IMG/VR virus record: IMGVR_UViG_3300035198_000022
Location: 1 to 23,522 of that record
Length of the DNA: 23,522 bases
Reading direction: 5' to 3' (one strand)
DNA from: a virus
Numbering within the stretch: position 1 is the first letter of the stretch; every line of letters begins with the position of its first letter. The position numbers and the translations under genes are program-made. Below the pieces are notes generated by a model. The model had not been told where the DNA came from. It was given only the letters and a program-made list of their open reading frames with translations, and did no database searches. This document shows, one piece after another, positions 1 through 5,374 of this stretch.

Positions 1-81
1 TGTTATTTTATAAACATCTTTAACAATTTTTAACCTTTTTTGTAGCTGATTTGTTATAATCTTAGATTCTAAGCATAAAAA
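1..81. other. Chromosomal flank outside the prophage
   Basis: This AT-rich stretch lies beyond the CCA end of the tRNA fragment, so it should be host chromosome. I see no gene in it. A short inverted repeat, CTTAGA-T-TCTAAG, sits at 61-73 just downstream of the tRNA 3' end in the minus direction, but no T-run follows it, so I do not call it a terminator. Confidence 0.5.
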
Positions 82-126
82 TGGCAGGGGAGACAGGAAT
101 TGAACCCGCAGCCTACGGTTTTGGAG
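82..126 (-). other. Prophage attachment site: 3' half of a tRNA-Trp gene
   Basis: Read on the minus strand, this is the 3' half of a tRNA. It has an anticodon loop CTCCAAA with anticodon CCA (122-124), the 3' side of the anticodon stem (ACCGT), a variable loop, a T-arm with GCGGG and CCTGT pairing around loop TTCAATT, the acceptor strand CTCCCCT, G discriminator and CCA (82-84). The 5' half is missing. Bases 127-131 pair with only three of five anticodon-stem bases, and no AGGGGAG acceptor strand follows. Integration into the 3' part of a tRNA leaves exactly such a fragment at one end, with the intact tRNA restored at the other, integrase-proximal end. That end would lie beyond the right edge. 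The true crossover could be anywhere in the shared segment. Confidence 0.85.
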
Positions 127-131
127 TGCGT

Positions 132-150
132 ATCAACACATTTTGTTGAT
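132..150. repeat. Inverted repeat next to the attachment core
   Basis: ATCAACA at 132-138 and TGTTGAT at 144-150 form a perfect 7-bp inverted repeat around a 5-base spacer. It starts six bases from the tRNA-derived segment on the phage side. It may be part of the integrase-binding region or a small RNA hairpin. The sequence alone does not decide. Confidence 0.5.
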
Positions 151-220
151 TTAAGTATATTGATGAAAGCATTGAAATAAGCAGGTTTGTCATGCTTTTC
201 CTTTTCTGTTTTTATGTTAT

Positions 221-285
221 TTTGTGCCCTTATTAGTTTATTTTGTCCCCAATTTGTCCCCAATTTGTCCCCAATTTGTTCCCAA
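221..285. repeat. Tandem 11-bp repeats, probable integrase arm sites
   Basis: The unit TTTGTCCCCAA occurs four times head to tail at 242-252, 253-263, 264-274 and 275-285; the last copy has one change. A degenerate fifth copy starts at 221, about two helical turns away. An 11-bp period puts every copy on nearly the same DNA face. Together with the position about 115 bp from the attachment core, this suggests arm-type binding sites for the phage integrase or excisionase. The function is inferred. Confidence 0.6.
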
Positions 286-309
286 TATATTATAGCATAT
301 TTTGGGCAT

Positions 310-348
310 AAAAAATAGACCCTACATTCCTATTTTAGTTTGTAGGGT
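310..348 (-). terminator. Intrinsic terminator after the left-end cargo genes
   Basis: On the minus strand ACCCTACA (348-341) pairs with TGTAGGGT (326-319) around a 14-base loop, followed by CTATTTTTT. The stem is 8 bp with no mismatch. It closes the transcript of the three cargo genes just after the stop codon at 352. Confidence 0.8.
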
Positions 349-351
349 GTT

Positions 352-621
352 TTAATTAACTATATTTCTGTCTATATAATTGAAATCAACATTAAATGGC
401 AAATACTTTTTAATGAATTCTTTATTTCGTTTTTTATAATCCATAATAGATGCGCCAATTATTTCATCAGTTTTCCTATCATAATAAGTATACACACCAT
501 AATAGTTTTCGTCAGCAAAAGCCGGAGAGATCTTTTCAATAAAAATATCAAGTATATCGTATTCTTTATTGTAGATGTATTTTAATGAACTATTTGGAAC
601 TTTTGTTTTGCTTGCCATCAT
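352..621 (-). CDS. DUF2283-like protein, putative antitoxin/partner
   Basis: This 89-residue protein resembles DUF2283-type small proteins. It has YNKEYDILDIF near the N-terminus, then a second strand region YYGVYTYYDRKTDEIIG and an ASIMDYKKR end, the usual beta-rich plan of that family. DUF2283 proteins are often found beside small toxins, but no activity is known for this one. The start at 621 is chosen because GGAGGG at 629-634 lies seven bases upstream; an upstream ATG at 651 lacks such a site. The gene starts inside the 3' end of the nuclease-like gene, so translation is probably coupled. It is the last gene before a strong terminator. An antitoxin role is inferred from small size, overlap and partner; the family call is moderately secure. 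Confidence 0.6.
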   Translation of the reverse strand: MMASKTKVPNSSLKYIYNKEYDILDIFIEKISPAFADENYYGVYTYYDRKTDEIIGASIMDYKKRNKEFIKKYLPFNVDFNYIDRNIVN

Positions 622-994
622 ATACAATCCCTCCAGTCGTTTTAATTTCATTTGCCCTTCTAAGCAGATAAGTAGTTACTATTGTTCCTACATTTTCATT
701 TTCATTGCTGAATTCAACTATAGTTTTTAATATATAGAACCTTTCATCACCAGGTATCAAATCATAATAATCCTGTCTGTTGGGGTCAACTATCAAAACA
801 TCACTACCATCATATTCAGGTTTGACGTTTTGAATTATATAACGAGGTTGTTCTATATTGCTTTTTATTAATTCTGGTATACTAATATCTTCCCCATGTT
901 TTTCTTTAATATGATTTACCCACGTATCTGCTTTTAAGGATACTCTTCTCCCTAACGGATCCGTAGTAACAAATATAAAATTATTCTTTTCCAT
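590..994 (-). CDS. Probable PBECR/RelE-like nuclease, putative toxin
   Basis: This is a 134-residue soluble protein. The N-terminal half has the pattern VSLKADTWVNHIKEKH, then PELI, then IEQPRYII. The C-terminal half has a strand TIVTTYLLRR ending in GGIVYDG. This arrangement (a W..HI..KH helix, an I..P..I strand and a final VTTY-type strand) is what I know from the phage-encoded Barnase-EndoU-ColicinE5/D-RelE-like (PBECR) families, which are predicted RNases. Candidate active-site residues are the two His in NHIKEKH and the Arg pair RR. It lies between a DUF3467-like gene and a DUF2283-like gene, in one transcript separate from the lysis operon. The last 32 bases overlap its downstream partner. 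A toxin role is inferred; it could instead be a housekeeping phage RNase. Confidence 0.55.
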   Translation of the reverse strand: MEKNNFIFVTTDPLGRRVSLKADTWVNHIKEKHGEDISIPELIKSNIEQPRYIIQNVKPEYDGSDVLIVDPNRQDYYDLIPGDERFYILKTIVEFSNENENVGTIVTTYLLRRANEIKTTGGIVYDGKQNKSSK

Positions 995-1027
995 ATTTAT
1001 CTTACCCTTTTTATTTTACCTTATTCA

Positions 1028-1282
1028 TTATTTTTTTTCTTGTGCAGGCCCTAAATTAATATTTCCTAACATTTTTTCATAATTGTTTATAACTTCGCTC
1101 AATGATTTTAACAATATTTTAGCATGTTGTGGGCTCATTATTATTTTAAAATCAATATCTTCGTCACACATAGGTTTATTTCTATCTTTCTTAATGCCTA
1201 TATTAAAATTAAAATCATAGTTGCTTGCTTCTATTTGTATAACGTTACAATAATAAATTGGTTTTTTATTTTCGTTTTCCAT
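1028..1282 (-). CDS. DUF3467 family protein
   Basis: The 84-residue protein matches the DUF3467 pattern. It opens with IYYCNVIQIEASNYDFNFNIG, where family members have a strand ending in phenylalanine-rich residues. The signature MSPQHAKILLKSL follows, and then a helix ending in NYEKML. The molecular function of the family is unknown; members occur widely in bacteria and on mobile elements. The gene is first in a three-gene unit and follows a strong sigma-A promoter (1323-1352). An AAAAGGGG ribosome site lies a few bases before the ATG at 1282. There is no signal peptide or membrane segment. Its place at the head of a toxin-antitoxin-like unit suggests a regulatory or accessory role, which is inference. 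Confidence 0.75.
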   Translation of the reverse strand: MENENKKPIYYCNVIQIEASNYDFNFNIGIKKDRNKPMCDEDIDFKIIMSPQHAKILLKSLSEVINNYEKMLGNINLGPAQEKK

Positions 1283-1322
1283 TCATCTTTTCCCCTTTTA
1301 AACTATAAAATTATTTCATCTA

Positions 1323-1352
1323 ATTATAGGCACTATTTTTTAAAAAAGTCAA
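1323..1352 (-). promoter_or_regulatory. Strong sigma-A promoter for the cargo unit
   Basis: On the minus strand TTGACT (1352-1347) and TATAAT (1328-1323) are separated by 18 bases. The -10 is a perfect consensus and the -35 matches five of six positions. Transcription would start near 1315, about 30 bases before the ribosome site of the DUF3467-like gene. A separate promoter after the lysis terminator suggests expression in the lysogen, independent of the late operon. Confidence 0.8.
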
Positions 1353-1410
1353 GCACTACATATAGTTGCAAAATTAATCATAAGTACAAAATATATTTTT
1401 GCACTATATA
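1330..1410. promoter_or_regulatory. Three GCACTA-motif repeats over the cargo promoter
   Basis: On the plus strand GCACTATTTT (1330), GCACTACATA (1353) and GCACTATATA (1401) are direct repeats of a GCACTA core. The first lies in the -10/-35 spacer, the second abuts the -35 box and the third is farther upstream. The upstream copy also forms GCAC-N8-GTGC (1401-1416), and the middle one contains ACTA-CATA-TAGT. The layout is what operator sites look like; the binding protein is unknown. Confidence 0.45.
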
Positions 1411-1417
1411 TTGTGCA

Positions 1418-1441
1418 TAAAAAAATAGCCCCCGAAGGGGC
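1418..1441 (-). terminator. Intrinsic terminator of the late/lysis operon
   Basis: On the minus strand GCCCC-TTCG-GGGGC (1441-1428) is a 5-bp GC stem capped by a cUUCGg tetraloop and followed by TATTTTTTT. It lies four bases after the holin stop codon. It separates the late transcript from the promoter-bearing cargo unit. Confidence 0.9.
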
Positions 1442-1445
1442 ATGA

Positions 1446-1766
1446 TTATTGCTCAAGCTTTTGTTGGTTTAATACTATATTCATTTCTTTTACTGCAGCC
1501 TCAATAAGTATATTTATTTCATCATCTGTGAGTTTATTTTTTGTTAATTGTTTAATTATTGTTATCGCCTCTGCTTTCTTGTCAGGTCCTTTCCCGTTAC
1601 CTATTTGTTGTTCGACAGCCATTACAACATTTTTGGCAATGTTGTAATACTTTTTTGTATTTTCTGCGCCTATCTTTGTGTTTATAAAATTTATAGCATA
1701 TCCTAAAGCTGCCATAACTACTATTTGTACACCTGCGGTTAAAAAAGTCGTTACTAAATCCTTCAT
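1446..1766 (-). CDS. Phage holin, LLH family
   Basis: The 106-residue protein fits the LLH family of holins (Phage_holin_6_1). It has one N-terminal membrane helix (about residues 4-28, TFLTAGVQIVVMAALGYAI), then a mostly helical, charged cytoplasmic part with KKYYNIAKNVVMAVEQQIG and a C-terminal helical segment. Holins of this type make the membrane lesion that lets the endolysin reach the wall. It is the last gene of the lysis cassette; its ribosome site GGGAGG forms the last codons of the amidase gene, so the two are translationally linked. The start at 1766 has good spacing. A terminator follows immediately. The family call is firm; the exact lysis behaviour is not visible. Confidence 0.85.
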   Translation of the reverse strand: MKDLVTTFLTAGVQIVVMAALGYAINFINTKIGAENTKKYYNIAKNVVMAVEQQIGNGKGPDKKAEAITIIKQLTKNKLTDDEINILIEAAVKEMNIVLNQQKLEQ

Positions 1767-1770
1767 ACTA

Positions 1771-2505
1771 TTACCTCCCTAAAATTTTTAAAGTTTTATC
1801 GAGAAGTGCTGAAACTTCTCCCCATGTTACGTTGCTATCAAGATTATGGTTATCTGAAACGATTCCTAATTGTTTTAATCTGTCAAAACTTCCTTGTGCC
1901 CAATGTGGCACTGGTGGCGTTGGTGTTAGTGGCGTTGATGGTGTAGGCTTTTGTGGCGCCGGCAGATTAAAAGCTACGCATACCGCATTTGCAATAGCAA
2001 AGGCTATGTCGTTCAGATTGCCTTCCTGAGCTAAAAAGCTTGCATCTGTTGGATTGTCAATAAACAAATTCTCTAACAAAGTTGCTGGCATATTAGTTCT
2101 CCTAAGGACCCAAAGATGTGCTGCTTTTAAACCTCTATCTGCAAAACCTTTAGAACTATAAAATGCAGCTACATTATCATGCATTAATCCAGCTAAGTAT
2201 ATCGAGTGTTGGGAAGCATTATTTCCATAATAATTTTCAAAACCACTTCCGCCTCCACTATTAACATGTATTGATATGAAATAATCCGCACCGGCATTGT
2301 TAGCTATATCGCATCTCGTCTGAAGGTCATTGCTACTATCCCAAACTGTATTATCACTATCCCTTGTCAGAATAACATTACAGCTATTCTCTAAAAGGTC
2401 TCTTGTTTTTAATGCCAGCTTTAATGTTATATCTTTTTCTTGAAGCCCATTACCAACAGCTCCAGGGTCATATCCACCATGCCCTGGGTCAATACATATC
2501 TTCAT
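1771..2505 (-). CDS. Endolysin: N-acetylmuramoyl-L-alanine amidase (Amidase_3)
   Basis: This 244-residue enzyme should cleave the bond between muramic acid and the stem peptide, freeing phage by wall lysis. The Amidase_3 domain fills about residues 1-172. Zinc ligands are visible as H9 (DPGHGG), E23 and H80 (SIHVN), and the catalytic glutamate as E145 (TLLENLFIDN). A Pro/Thr-rich linker of about 20 residues (PQKPTPSTPLTPTPP) leads to a C-terminal domain that looks like one SLH-type unit (HWAQGSFDRLKQLGIVSD, then VTWGEVSALL), presumably for wall binding. There is no signal peptide, as expected for a holin-dependent endolysin. The start at 2505 is preferred over the ATG at 2511 because GGAGG lies eight bases before it but only two before the other. 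It lies between the XhlA-like and holin genes. Confidence 0.9.
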   Translation of the reverse strand: MKICIDPGHGGYDPGAVGNGLQEKDITLKLALKTRDLLENSCNVILTRDSDNTVWDSSNDLQTRCDIANNAGADYFISIHVNSGGGSGFENYYGNNASQHSIYLAGLMHDNVAAFYSSKGFADRGLKAAHLWVLRRTNMPATLLENLFIDNPTDASFLAQEGNLNDIAFAIANAVCVAFNLPAPQKPTPSTPLTPTPPVPHWAQGSFDRLKQLGIVSDNHNLDSNVTWGEVSALLDKTLKILGR

Positions 2506-2510
2506 ATACA

Positions 2511-2756
2511 TTACCTCCTCGTTATATAATTCAAAATTGTAAAAATTAAGCCCACGCCAGTTATAGCTACCGGCATGAGCCGCATTAACGTGGACAGTTT
2601 GCTTGCGGTATCGTCGACCTTTTGACGCAACCCGTTGTAATCCCTTATAAGAGTCCTTGTCTCGGCTATCTCCTTGCTTAGATCTGCCATATCCAATTTG
2701 AGTTGTTGAAACATTTCATATAGCTCTTTGTTGTTATACCATTCTTTTTGTTCCAT
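2511..2756 (-). CDS. xhlA: XhlA family hemolysin-like lysis protein
   Basis: The 81-residue protein has the XhlA plan. A long N-terminal coiled-coil region (KELYEMFQQLKLDMADLSKE onward to about residue 55) is followed by one C-terminal membrane helix (LMPVAITGVGLIFTILNYI) and a short positive tail (TRR). In PBSX-like prophages XhlA works with the holin in membrane disruption. The start at 2756 is preferred over the ATG at 2762, because AAAGGG is too close to the first ATG and about nine bases from the second. The gene lies just before the amidase, whose start region overlaps its stop codon area. The gene symbol is by family resemblance. Confidence 0.8.
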   Translation of the reverse strand: MEQKEWYNNKELYEMFQQLKLDMADLSKEIAETRTLIRDYNGLRQKVDDTASKLSTLMRLMPVAITGVGLIFTILNYITRR

Positions 2757-2785
2757 CTGCATGCGCCCTTTCTGTCAAAAATATA

Positions 2786-2805
2786 AAGCAGGTTTAAACC
2801 TGCTT
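2786..2805 (-). repeat. 20-bp perfect palindrome at a stop codon, possible attenuator
   Basis: AAGCAGGTTTAAACCTGCTT is a perfect palindrome that contains the TAA stop of the 54-residue gene. In the transcript it can fold as a stem with a TTTAAA loop, followed by TTATATTTTT. It could be a weak terminator or attenuator between tail and lysis genes, or a protein-binding site. The T-run is interrupted, so termination is uncertain. Confidence 0.5.
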
Positions 2806-2958
2806 CTTAACTTTTAAAGTTTGTTCTAATACTGCAACTCTGTTTTCTAAATCTGCTATTTTTGTTTCTAACTTTTGGTGCTTTTCTTCTTCTGATAATT
2901 CTCTTTCAACCACAATTACATCTTTACCGTCTTTATCTTTTATTTGTTTAATTTTCAT
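2794..2958 (-). CDS. Small coiled-coil phage protein (54 residues)
   Basis: This short gene reads from ATG at 2958 to TAA at 2794. The protein starts MKIKQIKDKDGKDVIVVERE and continues with a clear leucine/isoleucine heptad helix (HQKLETKIADLENRVAVLEQ). It is charged, has no membrane segment and ends KKQV. Its start overlaps the stop of the Ig-like gene as ATGA, the usual sign of translational coupling, and GGAGGTGA lies upstream inside that gene. It sits between tail-tip and lysis genes, where Firmicute siphophages often carry small proteins such as XkdX. I cannot assign a family. The reading is secure from the overlap, ribosome site and coherent helix pattern. Confidence 0.75.
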   Translation of the reverse strand: MKIKQIKDKDGKDVIVVERELSEEEKHQKLETKIADLENRVAVLEQTLKVKKQV

Positions 2959-3362
2959 GATACGGTCACCTCCGCACTTGCCGAACCACAGTGCGTACTT
3001 GTAACCGTGATTGTATATGTTCCTGCTTGAGCAAAATTAAACTGCTGTGTTGCCTGTAAATTTGTTACATTTGCTGAAATAGGCGTGCCAGACTGCCCGT
3101 TGTAAACCACAACAAAGTTTACGCTTGTATCTGGAGAGTTGGATGGTAATGTTGCTGTAACGGTAAAAGCAGTATTAACACTTGCCGTTGTTGGTACGTT
3201 TATTTGTATTGGACCATATATAACCCATTGACCTGTTGTTGCGTCATAAAATGCTCTGTCTTGTGCGTTCCAGACATTTCCATCGCCATTGACCCAATTC
3301 TCTAAACATTGTCCGGTAATAATCTTCCCGTTTGAGTCAATTTGGAATAAATAACCTGTCAT
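2955..3362 (-). CDS. Tail-tip accessory protein with Ig-like domain
   Basis: The 135-residue protein has two parts. Residues 1-50 (YLFQIDSNGKIITG, then NGDGNVWNAQDRAFYD) look like a small beta domain seen in tail-fibre-linked proteins. Residues 51-135 have the alternating pattern of an Ig-like fold: INVPTTASVNTAFTVTATLP, then VNFVVVYNG, then a closing AQAGTYTITVTST strand and a final AEVTVS strand. Such domains on phage tails are thought to bind cell-surface sugars weakly. The start at 3362 is fixed by AAAGGAGG about nine bases upstream; an earlier ATG at 3404 lies inside the fibre gene and has no comparable site. It directly follows the tail fibre, so it may decorate or fold it. The exact role is unknown. 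Confidence 0.65.
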   Translation of the reverse strand: MTGYLFQIDSNGKIITGQCLENWVNGDGNVWNAQDRAFYDATTGQWVIYGPIQINVPTTASVNTAFTVTATLPSNSPDTSVNFVVVYNGQSGTPISANVTNLQATQQFNFAQAGTYTITVTSTHCGSASAEVTVS

Positions 3363-3376
3363 AATTTTTACCTCCT

Positions 3377-4657
3377 TTACATGATTATTAAGCGTGCTTG
3401 CCAAAGGTTGGCGTTAATCGAGCTCGAGGTCGAAATGTAAAGACTTACTCCTATTGTGTGCCCGTCTGTGATTGATATTGCAGCTGAACGCGTAAACGCA
3501 GTTGCTGAGTTTGTACCCATTGTAACAATTGACGTTGATGATGAACTATCATATAATGCGACATCAGCCCAAACCCCTTGACCTGCTGAAGCTATACCAA
3601 AAACTGCTTCAAAATAAATACTACGCCCTACCGCATAAGAAGAACTCCAGGTAAAATTTGTATTATAAAGATTACCAGGCGATGTTGCGGTACTTTGCAA
3701 TGGATTGGCGCTTGAAAGCAATGTAATTACATGCGCTGATGGCGAATTTCCTGCATGCCAAGCGGTATAATTATTCAATCTTATAACACCATTTTGGCCA
3801 ACAGTAATGCGGTATGCACTAGCTGTTTCATCAGAAATGATGAAATTGCCTTGATTGTCTGAGTATATGCCATACGCCCGCCCTGTCGATGACGTAGTAT
3901 TTATAAATTTAATGCCACTTGCCCATCCTGTGGTTGCCCCTTGAAGTGTCAAGCTTGGAACGTTCGCATTTTGAGAGATGACAAGAGGAGCCGGCATCGT
4001 ATCTCCCGCTTTGTTGACAGGAGTATAACCTATATTGGCTACTGCTGCGCCTGAAGCGAGTGCACTTGCTGGAACGGTACCGCTTGTTATCCAAGAGCCA
4101 TTTACGATTATTGACGTTCCTGTTGTGTTGCTTGTTGGAACATTTGCAGGAATAGCGTTCCCGTAAACTGCCGGTGAACTTGAACTTGTTGGCATACCAG
4201 TACCAAGTTGACTATCTGGAATGTTGTCTGTATAGCTTGTTGTCGTGTTGTCCCATATCACGAAGGCGAATTTTTCTGTTCCTGTTGCTCCGCCTGCTGC
4301 TGTGCGGTATATTGCCCTTCCTATTGTGCCAGCACCGCCGCTTGCTATATTTGTCAAATTTACCTGACCATTTGTTACTGTTACGGCTGCACTGTCGGCA
4401 GAAGGCGCAAAACCATTGACGTAAAAGGAACCATCTGACTGTTGCCAGCCTGTAATCAATACAGTCTTATAGTAATACGTTCCGTTTAGGTTCCCTGTCC
4501 CTGTAGCTGTTCCAGCAGGCGCTGAAGGCGTTGCTTGTGCTTGTGTTAAAGTCAATTGCCCTACATCTGCCTGCCCGCTTAATGCTTGTATTATCTGCCC
4601 TACATCGCTCGCTAAAGGATTAGTGCCGGATTGCGGAGCCTTAAATACGTTACTCAT
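3377..4657 (-). CDS. Tail fibre / receptor-binding protein
   Basis: This 426-residue protein is rich in Ser, Thr, Gly and Ala, as fibres are. Residues 1-35 are a short N-terminal attachment segment (FKAPQSGTNPLASDVGQII). Residues about 50-150 resemble a fibronectin-III-like module (GTYYYKTVLITGW, then GRAIYRTAAGG, then TTTSYTDNIPDSQLG). Residues about 185-330 hold short repetitive strands, including GYTPVNKAGDTM, a phrase common in fibre shafts, and YTAWHAGN. The C-terminal third is a beta-rich tip with no collagen repeats and no chaperone-like peptidase motif. The start at 4657 has AGGTGA upstream. It lies at the end of the tail genes next to the Ig-like protein. Host-binding function is inferred from composition and position. 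Confidence 0.75.
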   Translation of the reverse strand: MSNVFKAPQSGTNPLASDVGQIIQALSGQADVGQLTLTQAQATPSAPAGTATGTGNLNGTYYYKTVLITGWQQSDGSFYVNGFAPSADSAAVTVTNGQVNLTNIASGGAGTIGRAIYRTAAGGATGTEKFAFVIWDNTTTSYTDNIPDSQLGTGMPTSSSSPAVYGNAIPANVPTSNTTGTSIIVNGSWITSGTVPASALASGAAVANIGYTPVNKAGDTMPAPLVISQNANVPSLTLQGATTGWASGIKFINTTSSTGRAYGIYSDNQGNFIISDETASAYRITVGQNGVIRLNNYTAWHAGNSPSAHVITLLSSANPLQSTATSPGNLYNTNFTWSSSYAVGRSIYFEAVFGIASAGQGVWADVALYDSSSSTSIVTMGTNSATAFTRSAAISITDGHTIGVSLYISTSSSINANLWQARLIIM

Positions 4658-4671
4658 TTATATATATCACC

Positions 4672-5133
4672 TCAATTTCCTAAAATCTGTATTGCCCACT
4701 GTGCTACAAGCATTTCACCGGAGTTTACAACAAAACCTGAAAGTGCCGCATGCGCCCATAAATTATTGGCAGCATCTTTTAAACCTATTTCCGTCCATGT
4801 ACCTTGAATCGGGTCTGACGTTTGCCATGTGCACACATACTGGGCAAAGTACGATAAATAAGGCTGCATACTTGATATAGGCTTTAAGGTAGCACTTGCA
4901 GGCGACCATAAATCTGTATCTGTACTTGCCGGCGTGCCTGCGCCTGTGCCTAATTCCATCTGCGAAGGTATCTGTAAAGGATAAGATATCGTATTTGTGA
5001 GTACATTAACTATATACTGCCTTGCATAATTTGTAACCGTGTTATGCTCTTGTATCCTGCGTATTATTTTATTGTCTTTTATTACAAACAAATCAACTAT
5101 TCCTTGCCATTTTAATCCTTCTTTTATTTCCAT
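4672..5133 (-). CDS. Tail-tip/fibre-associated protein
   Basis: This 153-residue protein shows the pattern QEHNTVTNYARQYIVNVLTN followed by MELGTGAGTPASTDTDLWSP. That NTVTN...GTGTGTP arrangement is shared by many tail-fibre-linked phage proteins whose role is not defined. The C-terminal half (TWQTSDPIQGTWTEIGLKDA, then VAQWAIQIL) is beta-rich. The start at 5133 is chosen because the protein body begins there and it overlaps the upstream gene by 10 bases; an earlier start at 5193 would lie deep in that gene. It is between the 79-residue protein and the fibre, which places it at the tail tip. I give no specific function. Confidence 0.6.
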   Translation of the reverse strand: MEIKEGLKWQGIVDLFVIKDNKIIRRIQEHNTVTNYARQYIVNVLTNTISYPLQIPSQMELGTGAGTPASTDTDLWSPASATLKPISSMQPYLSYFAQYVCTWQTSDPIQGTWTEIGLKDAANNLWAHAALSGFVVNSGEMLVAQWAIQILGN

Positions 5134-5363
5134 TGCCCTTGCCCCCATTTCCAGCCGGGATTGACAGCCTGTCCGTTCACGATTCCGCCCCATACGAAGT
5201 TGGCAGGATTCAACAAGCTTAAATTTACTCTGCTATCGCTTAACTGTGCACTATCGTTAGGTGCTATCATCTTCTGAATTAGTGCGTTGTCGTCTGCTGG
5301 TGGCGGTTCTTCCTTTTCAATTAGTTGCCTTAATAACTGTGCTAACAAATCTTCTCTTGCCAT
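5124..5363 (-). CDS. Small tail-region protein (79 residues)
   Basis: I do not recognise this family. The N-terminus is a helix (REDLLAQLLRQLIEKEE) followed by a proline-rich turn (PPPADD), another short helix, and a Trp/Gly-rich C-terminus (FVWGGIVNGQ, then GWKWGQGQWK). It has TAAGGAGTGA before the ATG at 5363, and its stop overlaps the next gene. It lies directly after the tail hub gene, so a small baseplate or fibre-linking role is likely, but that rests on position only. Confidence 0.55.
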   Translation of the reverse strand: MAREDLLAQLLRQLIEKEEPPPADDNALIQKMIAPNDSAQLSDSRVNLSLLNPANFVWGGIVNGQAVNPGWKWGQGQWK

Positions 5364-5374
5364 ATTATCACTCC

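Noticed and set aside
69-263. 64-residue frame starting MGTNWGQNKLIRAQ on the minus strand
   Set aside because: It is built from the 11-bp repeats and runs through the tRNA fragment. It could be the tail of an old integrase gene, but it has no ribosome site or domain.
352-1410. CRISPR array or insertion sequence at the left end
   Set aside because: The only short repeats are the 11-bp tandem units and the GCACTA motifs, with no spacers or transposase.
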